DNA of 64,000 nt. Origin: a virus. Below, in pieces: positions 53,687 through 61,208 of the stretch. Each line of letters opens with the position of its first letter. Positions within the stretch are counted from its first letter, which is position 1. The position numbers and the translations under genes were made by a program. The notes beneath the pieces were generated by a model, which worked only from the letters and a program-made list of their open reading frames with translations, ran no database searches and was not told the DNA's origin. The DNA is taken from IMG/VR virus record IMGVR_UViG_3300031688_001478, positions 1 to 64,000 of that record; one strand, written 5' to 3'.

Positions 53687-56600
53687 CTAATATCCGCTGT
53701 TGTCTGTTGAGCTACTAGAGTTGCCCACAGAATTATTTAGGGTAATTGTATTACCCAATGTAGTGTTTGCTACACTTTGATCCAGTACATAAGTACCATG
53801 GTAGTATGTTACACTGTTAGGCATGTAAAATACTTGCCCAAAGAATGTGTGCGTCATACTTGTTCCGTCACCTGCAAAGTTTGCCGCTTCAGCTGAAGCA
53901 TATAACGGATAGTAACCATTAATAGCATAAGGACCCACAGAGCTGTCAACACCATTGTATGTTGTTAATAGTCCGCTACTAGTCTTGTTAGGCTTAATGT
54001 TACCATGTGTTAATTTGTCTACAACATCAATTTCGTCAATGCCGGCTGTACTTAAAAATAGTTCGTCTGCATCTGCTTTAACTTGGAATAAGTCTCCAAA
54101 AACACCACTTGCTTTTGTAGGCACAATAACAATACTGCCTATAGCATTTCCAACTTGCTGATGTATATAACTGCTTAGTTCTGTGAAGTAAAAAGTATCG
54201 CCGAAGTCCCAATTATCTACATTGAAATATTGGTTAATTGCGCCAATAACTTTTGTTTTAATTTCGTTATCACTTAAACTTGTTCCAGGCAATCGAACAA
54301 CTTTGAATTTTGCTTGTAGCTCATCAGTTGCATCATCGCCAAATATTAATTTAAATCTTCCACTCTTGAATACTAATTGGTCACTAGCAGATTTAAAGTC
54401 TTGTAAAATAGCAAATTCGTTTTCTAATTCTGAACTAGTAGGTGCTGTTGGGAAATCTGTTCCTGGCACTTTAATATAAGATTGCATGTCTTCCCAGTAC
54501 GAAGAAGTAAGTACAAAGAATTCATGTACGTTACTAACACTAGGATCGATTCGCATACTATTGTCTGCAACGTGAGTCCATTTAAATACTACACCGTTTT
54601 GTCTGAGTGACTTAGAATTCTGTGTAAAACTTCTGCCTTTTTTAGCAAAGTGACTTGAACTTTCGTAGTTGCTAACACTTGCTAAGTTTGTGCTACTCTT
54701 AGTTAAAATAAATACCTTCCCAGTGTCTTTAGAATAAATCTTTTTATTATGCATGCCACCAGTAGTTTCATTTTTACCTTGCTGGTTATTAAATAAATCA
54801 ACAACAGTTTTGTTTCTAACTAAGTAGAATTCGTAATCAGCAGTATTATACGGCACACCAGCGGCGCCTGTCACAGTTGATCTATCTCCAGCAAACGTTA
54901 GTGTTGTTTCTTTTCTTAAATCTAATATGCCTGTTTTAACTGGTCTAGTATAAGTGTAGCCATCAAAGTCTTCATAGTTTTCAAATAATATAATGTCGTC
55001 TGCGCCAACAAAATGTTCAAACTGGATTGGATTATCTGGACTATCTGATGATGCTGTATTAACAGGAGTAACTTTAACCTTCTTAGGATCAGTATATCCG
55101 TCTGGGTAACTAAAGTTTCCTATAGCACTATATACTATCGGAGCATCAAGTCTAGAGTTGTCGTTAACATACTTAACTGCAATAGTATCACTTCTGTTAT
55201 TTCTAGCAGAGTTGTCTATGGCATAGTGATGTCTTGCTTCAAAGTCAACTACAAGTGTTCCTGTCTGTGCCGCATAGTTACTAGTAGCTAATTGGAAAGA
55301 AGCGCCAGCTACTGTACATGAACCGCCTGCCGCCAGTGTTAAGTTCTGATTATTATATCTGTATGCAATGCCGCCTGTAGCATTTAAAATTGGTCCACCG
55401 AATGTGGTACCATCAAACGCTATAGTTATTTTTGGCAACTTATAAATTACGCCAGTGTCTGCAACTACTACTACTTTGTCAGTAACAGTTGTTGATGCCG
55501 ATGTGCCTAATTCAATTGATGTTGGTTGTACAAAAGCCCCTATGGCTCCATTTTGATAAATTCCTAAGTTAGATATAACTGAAACTGCTATATCGTAATG
55601 CTTAACATTTCTGGAAATCAACGGTATATTAGAAAAGTAAGATCCTGTAGTACCTAAATACCACTTGTCTCCAATTATTACACCGTCTTCGTCAACCCAT
55701 GTAAATGATTCTGTGAAACTAGGCTTAATGTTTAATGTTGGTAATTCAATTGAATCGTATTTTGCTAAACCTGTTGCGTTATCCTGTAACCTGTTTTCAT
55801 TGACATTATAAAATCTAACATCGTCTAAACTTTCGAACACAAATTGTGTTCCTCTAATTTCAATATCATATCTGTATGATAATGTATCTACATTAACATA
55901 TTTAAATTTTAATATCCAACTTGCATCTAATCCTGTTCCTGATGAATCTCCGGTATACGAAGCACTAAAGTCTTTAGCAGTACTTAAATTATTATTCTCT
56001 ATAATATAGAATCTATTTTCGCTAGGCATAAATCTTACGCCAAATGTTCTTCTAGAAGCCATTGCCGATTTTAATTGCTGTTCTTCTAATGCAAATAATG
56101 TTTTTCTTAAAATAACAATTACTTCATCACATTTCCAACCATTTGTAATTTTCTTATTAAGTTTAACTGGGCCATTTGATGTACTACTAGCCGAGTTTCT
56201 AACACCGTTGTTATCCATACTAACAATCTTAGCCCATTCATATTTTGTTTTATCAGTGGGATCATAGAATTTTAACATATAGCCAGGCTGTATAATTTTA
56301 AACAGCGTATTAGCTACATTAACGTCAGTAGGTGTTCCACCAGCTGTATATGTCTCAGACATATACCCAAACACACCTGTAGCAATTCTTGGCAATGTAT
56401 TCCATGTTATGCCGAATAATGAAATATCAAACATATCAGTATAAGCAGGAACTTCTTTAACTTTAGTTCTAAATGTGCTGTAAATAAAATCATTAAGTTT
56501 TAAGTTCTTAATAATAGTTGGAAACTTTGTGTTAATAAAATCTTGTGTAGTATTCGTAGTTGTTACTTTAAATGCATCACTAGAGTTACTAGGCTCTTCA

Positions 56601-58060
56601 TACAATGCGCCATCTTCTGCGATACTAGTTGTGGTCTGGAAAGTACTAGTAGGATCTGTAATATCAATATATCTACTGTGTCCAGCATGTGTTTTGTTAG
56701 TAACTTTTAATTTTTTAATGTTTGTGCTTTTAGCTAAAGGAAGTACTTGGTAGTCTTGAGCTGTAACCATTCTGTCTTGAGCATAATATGCCTGTGGTGC
56801 TCTTTCCTTAATGCCAGCAAGTGTTTCTGCAGGTAAACTGTTTGATACCTTGCTTTCTAGTTTTGATGTAATTGTTAACTGATGCGATTTACCATCTCCT
56901 GTAAAGTATGGTATAGTTGTTACAACAGTTCTAACATCATCTGGCTGTAGTGCAAATCTTTCGTTGTCACTAACTCTGTACTGAGCTTTAAATGATCCCA
57001 TAGGTACGTTTGCAAAGTTACCGTCTGCAAACTGTAGTCTAATACCACCTTGTCCTACATTTTGTACAGCATATAATAACGGAGTATTTTTAGCCTTAGT
57101 GTTATACATTAAAGTCTGTCCAACAGTGTTTGGAACTTTAACCCACTTAGTTAATACTTTATCATTACTATCTACTTCTGACAAATATACATCTGTTTCA
57201 TTAATATTATCAACAGCAATTGCTTGTTGTCTGTTTTCAATTGGTGTAGTAAAATCGAAATTTGATGATCGCAATGTGCCTTGCTTAAACATCATAAAGA
57301 ATCCAGTATTTTTACTTAATGATCCTAGTCCGTCATTTCTATGAAGTATTGAAAAGTTGTTTGTGCTGTCTGGATGCTTTTCTGCAAACACACCGGCATC
57401 TTCAAAATCAACATTCACAAATTCAAATGCTCTGTCAACTCCGTTAACATTTACATCAAAGCCGTATGTTTGCGATGCAGTGATTGGAGTGTTAATATCG
57501 TATCTGTCTGTTATGATTCCACCGACAGTTCCTGTTTTTACAGGCTTACTAAATCTGTTAACATTACCAAATGCACTATTCATTATAGTTAAAAATTGTT
57601 CGTAACTGTCTGGATTGTTTGCATCGTTCCAGCTAATAGTTTTATCGTTTATACTTGCACCCGAACTATCTGTTAACGCCTCTGAAGTTGACACGCTTAC
57701 AATTTTCATTAATCCACTTGCAGGCATATTTCGTTTTGGATTGTATCCAAGTTGTCTAGCAAGTTTAAATACCGAGTCTCTTCGCTCAGCAGTTTCTAAA
57801 AAGTTTTCTCTTGTATTAACATCCATTCTGAATGCAATACTTTGCCCGAGGTAGGCAAGCAATTCTATGATTGCTATGAATTCTGAACTTTCAATATAAT
57901 CATTGAAGTTTTCTGGAAAATTAGATTTGATATATTCGACCATTGCATTTCTAATAGTGTCAAAGTCGTATGCTTGAAAGTCTACTTGACTATATGCCTG
58001 ATAGGCTACTGACCAATCTTCTGCCGCGAATAAATTATTTTGTCTGCTATTAACTGCCAT
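53687..58060 (-). CDS. 6: Baseplate wedge protein gp6
   Basis: A 1,457-residue homologue of T4 gp6, the wedge protein that forms the inner ring of the baseplate. The diagnostic part is N-terminal: DYIESSEFIAIIELLAYLGQ, then RENFLETAERRDSV and ARQLGYNPKRNMPA, shared with the gp6/J-like family. The C-terminal end has FNVDNWDFGDTFYFTELSSY, also typical. It is about twice the T4 length (660), as often seen in marine relatives, with extra beta-rich domains in the middle. It begins one base after the gp25 stop and ends eight bases before the giant gene start. Confidence 0.9.
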   Translation of the reverse strand: MAVNSRQNNLFAAEDWSVAYQAYSQVDFQAYDFDTIRNAMVEYIKSNFPENFNDYIESSEFIAIIELLAYLGQSIAFRMDVNTRENFLETAERRDSVFKLARQLGYNPKRNMPASGLMKIVSVSTSEALTDSSGASINDKTISWNDANNPDSYEQFLTIMNSAFGNVNRFSKPVKTGTVGGIITDRYDINTPITASQTYGFDVNVNGVDRAFEFVNVDFEDAGVFAEKHPDSTNNFSILHRNDGLGSLSKNTGFFMMFKQGTLRSSNFDFTTPIENRQQAIAVDNINETDVYLSEVDSNDKVLTKWVKVPNTVGQTLMYNTKAKNTPLLYAVQNVGQGGIRLQFADGNFANVPMGSFKAQYRVSDNERFALQPDDVRTVVTTIPYFTGDGKSHQLTITSKLESKVSNSLPAETLAGIKERAPQAYYAQDRMVTAQDYQVLPLAKSTNIKKLKVTNKTHAGHSRYIDITDPTSTFQTTTSIAEDGALYEEPSNSSDAFKVTTTNTTQDFINTKFPTIIKNLKLNDFIYSTFRTKVKEVPAYTDMFDISLFGITWNTLPRIATGVFGYMSETYTAGGTPTDVNVANTLFKIIQPGYMLKFYDPTDKTKYEWAKIVSMDNNGVRNSASSTSNGPVKLNKKITNGWKCDEVIVILRKTLFALEEQQLKSAMASRRTFGVRFMPSENRFYIIENNNLSTAKDFSASYTGDSSGTGLDASWILKFKYVNVDTLSYRYDIEIRGTQFVFESLDDVRFYNVNENRLQDNATGLAKYDSIELPTLNIKPSFTESFTWVDEDGVIIGDKWYLGTTGSYFSNIPLISRNVKHYDIAVSVISNLGIYQNGAIGAFVQPTSIELGTSASTTVTDKVVVVADTGVIYKLPKITIAFDGTTFGGPILNATGGIAYRYNNQNLTLAAGGSCTVAGASFQLATSNYAAQTGTLVVDFEARHHYAIDNSARNNRSDTIAVKYVNDNSRLDAPIVYSAIGNFSYPDGYTDPKKVKVTPVNTASSDSPDNPIQFEHFVGADDIILFENYEDFDGYTYTRPVKTGILDLRKETTLTFAGDRSTVTGAAGVPYNTADYEFYLVRNKTVVDLFNNQQGKNETTGGMHNKKIYSKDTGKVFILTKSSTNLASVSNYESSSHFAKKGRSFTQNSKSLRQNGVVFKWTHVADNSMRIDPSVSNVHEFFVLTSSYWEDMQSYIKVPGTDFPTAPTSSELENEFAILQDFKSASDQLVFKSGRFKLIFGDDATDELQAKFKVVRLPGTSLSDNEIKTKVIGAINQYFNVDNWDFGDTFYFTELSSYIHQQVGNAIGSIVIVPTKASGVFGDLFQVKADADELFLSTAGIDEIDVVDKLTHGNIKPNKTSSGLLTTYNGVDSSVGPYAINGYYPLYASAEAANFAGDGTSMTHTFFGQVFYMPNSVTYYHGTYVLDQSVANTTLGNTITLNNSVGNSSSSTDNSGY

Positions 58061-58061
58061 G

Positions 58062-58433
58062 TTATATCTCTACGTTTTCCCTAGCATACTCTACAAATAG
58101 TGTGTCTTCCGATAAAAACGGTTTAAACTTTAAGTGTAATGTTATGCGAATTGTGTGGTCTAATACATCAGTGAACATATCGGTCATTTCTACCCTGCTG
58201 TCCTTCGATACAATACGCTCTATATCTTCTTTGATTTCTGCAACAACGTATTGGTCTAGAGGGTTCATTATAATATCCCAAATTCTAGTACCATATGTAG
58301 GTCTCATTACTCGCTCACCTCTTTTGGTATAAAGTTCGTTAAGTAAGTCAGCTTTTATAAGTTCACCATCAATTAGCGTATAAGGTGCCCTTACCTTGCC
58401 TGTTGTGCTGAATCCTCTGTATATATTTGCCAT
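58062..58433 (-). CDS. 25: Baseplate wedge protein gp25
   Basis: A 123-residue member of the gp25/lysozyme-like baseplate family. It has GERVMRPTYGTRIWDIIMNPLD, read as ERVMRPTYGTR and WDIIMNP, which is the family signature, followed by DIERIVSKDSRVEM and a final beta hairpin (ITLHLKFKPF). In T4 gp25 joins gp6 and gp53 in the wedge core. It has no clear ribosome-binding site; a late-promoter box ends exactly five bases before its ATG. The oppositely transcribed island at 58577 shares the intergenic region. Confidence 0.93.
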   Translation of the reverse strand: MANIYRGFSTTGKVRAPYTLIDGELIKADLLNELYTKRGERVMRPTYGTRIWDIIMNPLDQYVVAEIKEDIERIVSKDSRVEMTDMFTDVLDHTIRITLHLKFKPFLSEDTLFVEYARENVEI

Positions 58434-58438
58434 ACAAC

Positions 58439-58446
58439 TATTTATC
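58439..58446 (-). promoter_or_regulatory. T4-type late promoter box (GATAAATA) of gp25
   Basis: Minus strand GATAAATA, then GTTGT and ATG 58433. Same five-base spacing as at 33092 and 37036. It would start the gp25-gp6-giant transcript. Confidence 0.65.
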
Positions 58447-58498
58447 CTAAAGGATTAAAACTAGTTATAATAAACACCATAATAAGCCTAAAAAAATG

Positions 58499-58527
58499 TT
58501 GACTTTTCAATAGAATGGATACATAAT
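58499..58527 (+). promoter_or_regulatory. Sigma70-like promoter of the plus-strand island
   Basis: Plus strand -35 TTGACT (58499-58504), a 17-base spacer and -10 CATAAT (58522-58527): each hexamer is five of six or four of six from consensus. The predicted start near 58534 gives a leader of about 43 bases with an AGGA ribosome-binding site before ATG 58577. No late box is seen on this strand, suggesting early expression by host polymerase. Confidence 0.7.
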
Positions 58528-58576
58528 AACATAGTAGGAATTATCTTGCTAATTTTATAAATTTATAGGAATAACA

Positions 58577-58852
58577 ATGAGAAATATCATTGAACGATTC
58601 GACAGCATTTGCAAAAAAGCAGACGCAGTTAACAAGCAGTTAAAATTAACTGATCAGTCTTCTGGGTACGGACCTCGTTTCCAAAAGATGATGTCGAAAA
58701 AACAGAATCGTCTACATTCCGTAGGCATTTACGATTACCACACTAAGGGCTATGTATTGTTCGAAATGGTTAATCTTGTAGGTCAGAAGGGCAAAGTACC
58801 ACAGGAATTCTATGACATGGAATCTATGCTCAAGAATGCCGTTACCGCCTAA
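58577..58852 (+). CDS. Small unknown protein, first gene of the plus-strand island
   Basis: A 91-residue basic protein with a helical N terminus (RNIIERFDSICKKADAVNKQ), a central KMMSKKQNRLHS and a beta-like IYDYHTKGYVLFEMV. I recognise no family. It is the promoter-proximal gene of an early-type island of three plus-strand genes and overlaps the hydrolase gene by 17 bases. Small size, charge and early promoter would fit a host-takeover protein, but that is inference. Confidence 0.75.
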   Translation: MRNIIERFDSICKKADAVNKQLKLTDQSSGYGPRFQKMMSKKQNRLHSVGIYDYHTKGYVLFEMVNLVGQKGKVPQEFYDMESMLKNAVTA

Positions 58853-59462
58853 CAAAAATATTGTTTTTATACATGGTAGTGGCGCCTCCACGTTAAGTTT
58901 TAACTTTTTACAAATATTCTTGCCAGAACATAACGTACTTTATATAGAGTACGACACGCAAGAGCTACCGGAAACATTAGTAACTCGTATCAAAATGGAA
59001 ATACTCGATGAGTTTGGGCATGAACCATTCTCCGTAATAGCACATAGTTACGGGTGTTTGCTAGGATTAAAAGCGGTACAGGCATTTGCTAACTGTGAAG
59101 TATTTTTAGCCATGAGTGCTCCGTGGGGCGGTAGTAGAACAGCAAAATGGTTATCGTATGCATTCAGACACAGCAAACTTTTTACAGCACTAAATCCAAA
59201 GAGTACGTTTATCACTGCATTACAAACTGTAAACAATGATTTTAAGATAATTAACATAGTAACAACAGGAACTAGAGGAGCCGGAAATGCTCTTGCTGGT
59301 ATGGGTGAATCTAACGATGGCACTCTAACTGTTAAAACACAGAAATCTGTTCCTAGTAATTTTAATAATTTGAAACAGATTGAAATGGGTACTAGTCACA
59401 ACGAAGTGCTAGTTAATTTTGAAACGGTTGAAATTATAAAAAGGGAGATGTTTGGTGAATAA
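58836..59462 (+). CDS. Alpha/beta-hydrolase (lipase/esterase-like)
   Basis: A 208-residue alpha/beta-hydrolase. It shows the oxyanion-hole motif HGSG (13-16), the nucleophile elbow AHSYG with Ser71, SAPWGGS (94-100), and later Asp161 (SNDG) and His188 (TSHNE) in the right order for a Ser-Asp-His triad. The family hydrolyses ester or thioester bonds of lipids or small molecules. ATG 58836 is chosen because it starts just before the conserved strand; an upstream in-frame start at 58812 lies deeper in the previous gene. It is in an early-type operon, unlike the late structural genes around it, so a role in host lipid or envelope change is more likely than a virion role. Confidence 0.85.
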   Translation: MPLPPNKNIVFIHGSGASTLSFNFLQIFLPEHNVLYIEYDTQELPETLVTRIKMEILDEFGHEPFSVIAHSYGCLLGLKAVQAFANCEVFLAMSAPWGGSRTAKWLSYAFRHSKLFTALNPKSTFITALQTVNNDFKIINIVTTGTRGAGNALAGMGESNDGTLTVKTQKSVPSNFNNLKQIEMGTSHNEVLVNFETVEIIKREMFGE

Positions 59463-59667
59463 TAACCATAGCTTAAACGATACCTTAGAAGAAGAACTTC
59501 GTCTTATGCTTGTTGACAAGAACAACGAATGTAATCAACTAAGAGCCGAAATTAAAACTTTAAGAAGATCAGTTGCTGAAGAACAAGAAGGCAAATATAG
59601 AGCCTATATCAAGTTTGCTGATTTACAACAACAAATACATACAAATAAGAATAACGAAACAGCTTAA
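59455..59667 (+). CDS. Small coiled-coil protein
   Basis: A protein of about 70 residues, starting at GTG 59455 whose GTGAATAA overlaps the hydrolase stop; GGGAG a few bases upstream serves as ribosome-binding site, so the TTG at 59452 is rejected. It is a continuous charged helix with heptad-like leucines (LEEELRLMLVDKNNE, then LRAEIKTLRRS), so a coiled coil or helical adaptor. No family was recognised. Its stop overlaps the convergent gp5-like gene by four bases. Confidence 0.7.
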   Translation: MNNNHSLNDTLEEELRLMLVDKNNECNQLRAEIKTLRRSVAEEQEGKYRAYIKFADLQQQIHTNKNNETA

Positions 59668-61208
59668 CTAGTTGGATTGTCTTTGTCTGCATGGCCTATA
59701 TAAGGCTCTCGAGTCAGTAATGGCTCTATAATACTAGTAACAGTATCTTTATTACCATCTCTCTCACCGTCAGTGGTCAACGGATTATCTTCGCTAGTTG
59801 CTTGAAAGTCATATTCCCACCCTGGTGTTTCTATTGGCTGGTCTTCATGTGCTATTGTCGGTATAGCCAAAGCGGCTTTACTGTTTTCTGCCTGTGTTGC
59901 ACTACCACCATCATTGAGATGCACTGTACTGCCCACTACGTTTACTTTATTACCTGCTTGTATATTTGTCTCACCGCCTGCCTTAATATGCTGAGTTTCT
60001 GACGCTGTACTAAACATGTTAGACTTAGCATTTAAATGCATGTCAGTGCCAGCGGTTGCAAGTAGTGATTGTCTGGCAGTTAAATGCATACTGCCTAACT
60101 CGTCTACTTCTAACACAAAGTCTTTCATAACTTTCATAGTAGCTTCTGCGCCAGCGTTAATGTTGAGTACGCCACGTTGATTGCCGTCCTCGTCTTGTTG
60201 TCCATGTGCTTCGCCATAAACACCTGCATTAATATTTACAGATGTGTTGCCTTCTAGATTTAAATTTTTGTCTGCACGAATATTGATGTTACCTTTAGCT
60301 CTATACGAAATATCTTTTTCACTATATATTTGTATGTCGCCGTCTCCACTCATCTCTACCCACGCAGTACCTTTTGCATTTATTATATAAATTAGTCCGT
60401 TAGTGTCGTCCATTAATACTTGGTTGCCACCTGCTGTTCTAATTCTTATATTTTTACTGTCGCCGTTGATGTCGCCATCGTCCATCACAAAACTGTGTCC
60501 ACCTGTTCTGTGTGTGCCGTCTTTTTTACCTGTAGTTAAATTTACATCTTCTGCACCAGGAGTAGATATACCAAATACTGCACTAGGTGATTCTCTTCTT
60601 GCACTAGATGACGATAAGCCTCTGAGCTTGTCATTTATTAAGCCTTGGTCAAGAATAGGTTTTGTTATATATGGGTTAACTGGTCGTGTAGCATTAACAC
60701 CGTGATTTATTTGGTCTGTTTGTCTATTAACTTCTGCAACTGGCAATTTTTGGTCTGTGCCAAAAGTTCTGCCTGCGGCATTACCAGGTACCATGTTAGC
60801 CATTTGATCTGGTAGTAAACATCCTAGTACAAATGGTAATTTAGATTTGCCGTCAGCAAAACATACTAATACCCAGTTACCTACATCAGGCGGTACCATC
60901 CACATGCCATATGTTTTTTGTGTTTCGACATACGATGCTAAATTGTCTCCAATTCTGTTAGCCGGGGTACTTCCACCAAACGGAGTACTCCAGAATGCAT
61001 TAACCCAATTACTCGGATTATCTCTATCTTTGCCTAACGATGGAATATACACTGTTAGTCTGCCACTGTTAGTATCGTCTTTAGGTCTAACAATAACTTC
61101 GCCTAAATATACACCGAAATCTAAATCAGCATTTTTAGTCATTTCCGCAGTGGGATTATTTCTACTAACTTTAAACTTATCTGCTCTATAATTTCCGCGT
61201 AAACTCAT
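59664..61208 (-). CDS. 5: Baseplate hub/spike protein, gp5-like (no lysozyme domain)
   Basis: A 514-residue protein with the OB-fold of the T4 gp5/VgrG type: GVYLGEVIVRPKDDTNSGRL (read as GEVIVRPKDD and GRLTVYIPSLG), then VGNWVLVCFADGKSKLPFVLG at about 30-135. The C-terminal half has alternating short beta segments (GNINIRADKNLNLEGN, VNINAG) typical of the triple-stranded spike beta-helix. There is no lysozyme domain between them, unlike T4 gp5, as in many marine relatives. It follows the 828-residue hub-like gene by an ATGA overlap and converges on the plus-strand island. It would form the membrane-piercing needle. Confidence 0.85.
   Translation of the reverse strand: MSLRGNYRADKFKVSRNNPTAEMTKNADLDFGVYLGEVIVRPKDDTNSGRLTVYIPSLGKDRDNPSNWVNAFWSTPFGGSTPANRIGDNLASYVETQKTYGMWMVPPDVGNWVLVCFADGKSKLPFVLGCLLPDQMANMVPGNAAGRTFGTDQKLPVAEVNRQTDQINHGVNATRPVNPYITKPILDQGLINDKLRGLSSSSARRESPSAVFGISTPGAEDVNLTTGKKDGTHRTGGHSFVMDDGDINGDSKNIRIRTAGGNQVLMDDTNGLIYIINAKGTAWVEMSGDGDIQIYSEKDISYRAKGNINIRADKNLNLEGNTSVNINAGVYGEAHGQQDEDGNQRGVLNINAGAEATMKVMKDFVLEVDELGSMHLTARQSLLATAGTDMHLNAKSNMFSTASETQHIKAGGETNIQAGNKVNVVGSTVHLNDGGSATQAENSKAALAIPTIAHEDQPIETPGWEYDFQATSEDNPLTTDGERDGNKDTVTSIIEPLLTREPYIGHADKDNPTS

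Noticed and set aside
58434-58576. Divergent region between gp25 and the plus-strand island as a replication origin
   Set aside because: Only 143 bases with no repeats or iterons beyond the two promoters.
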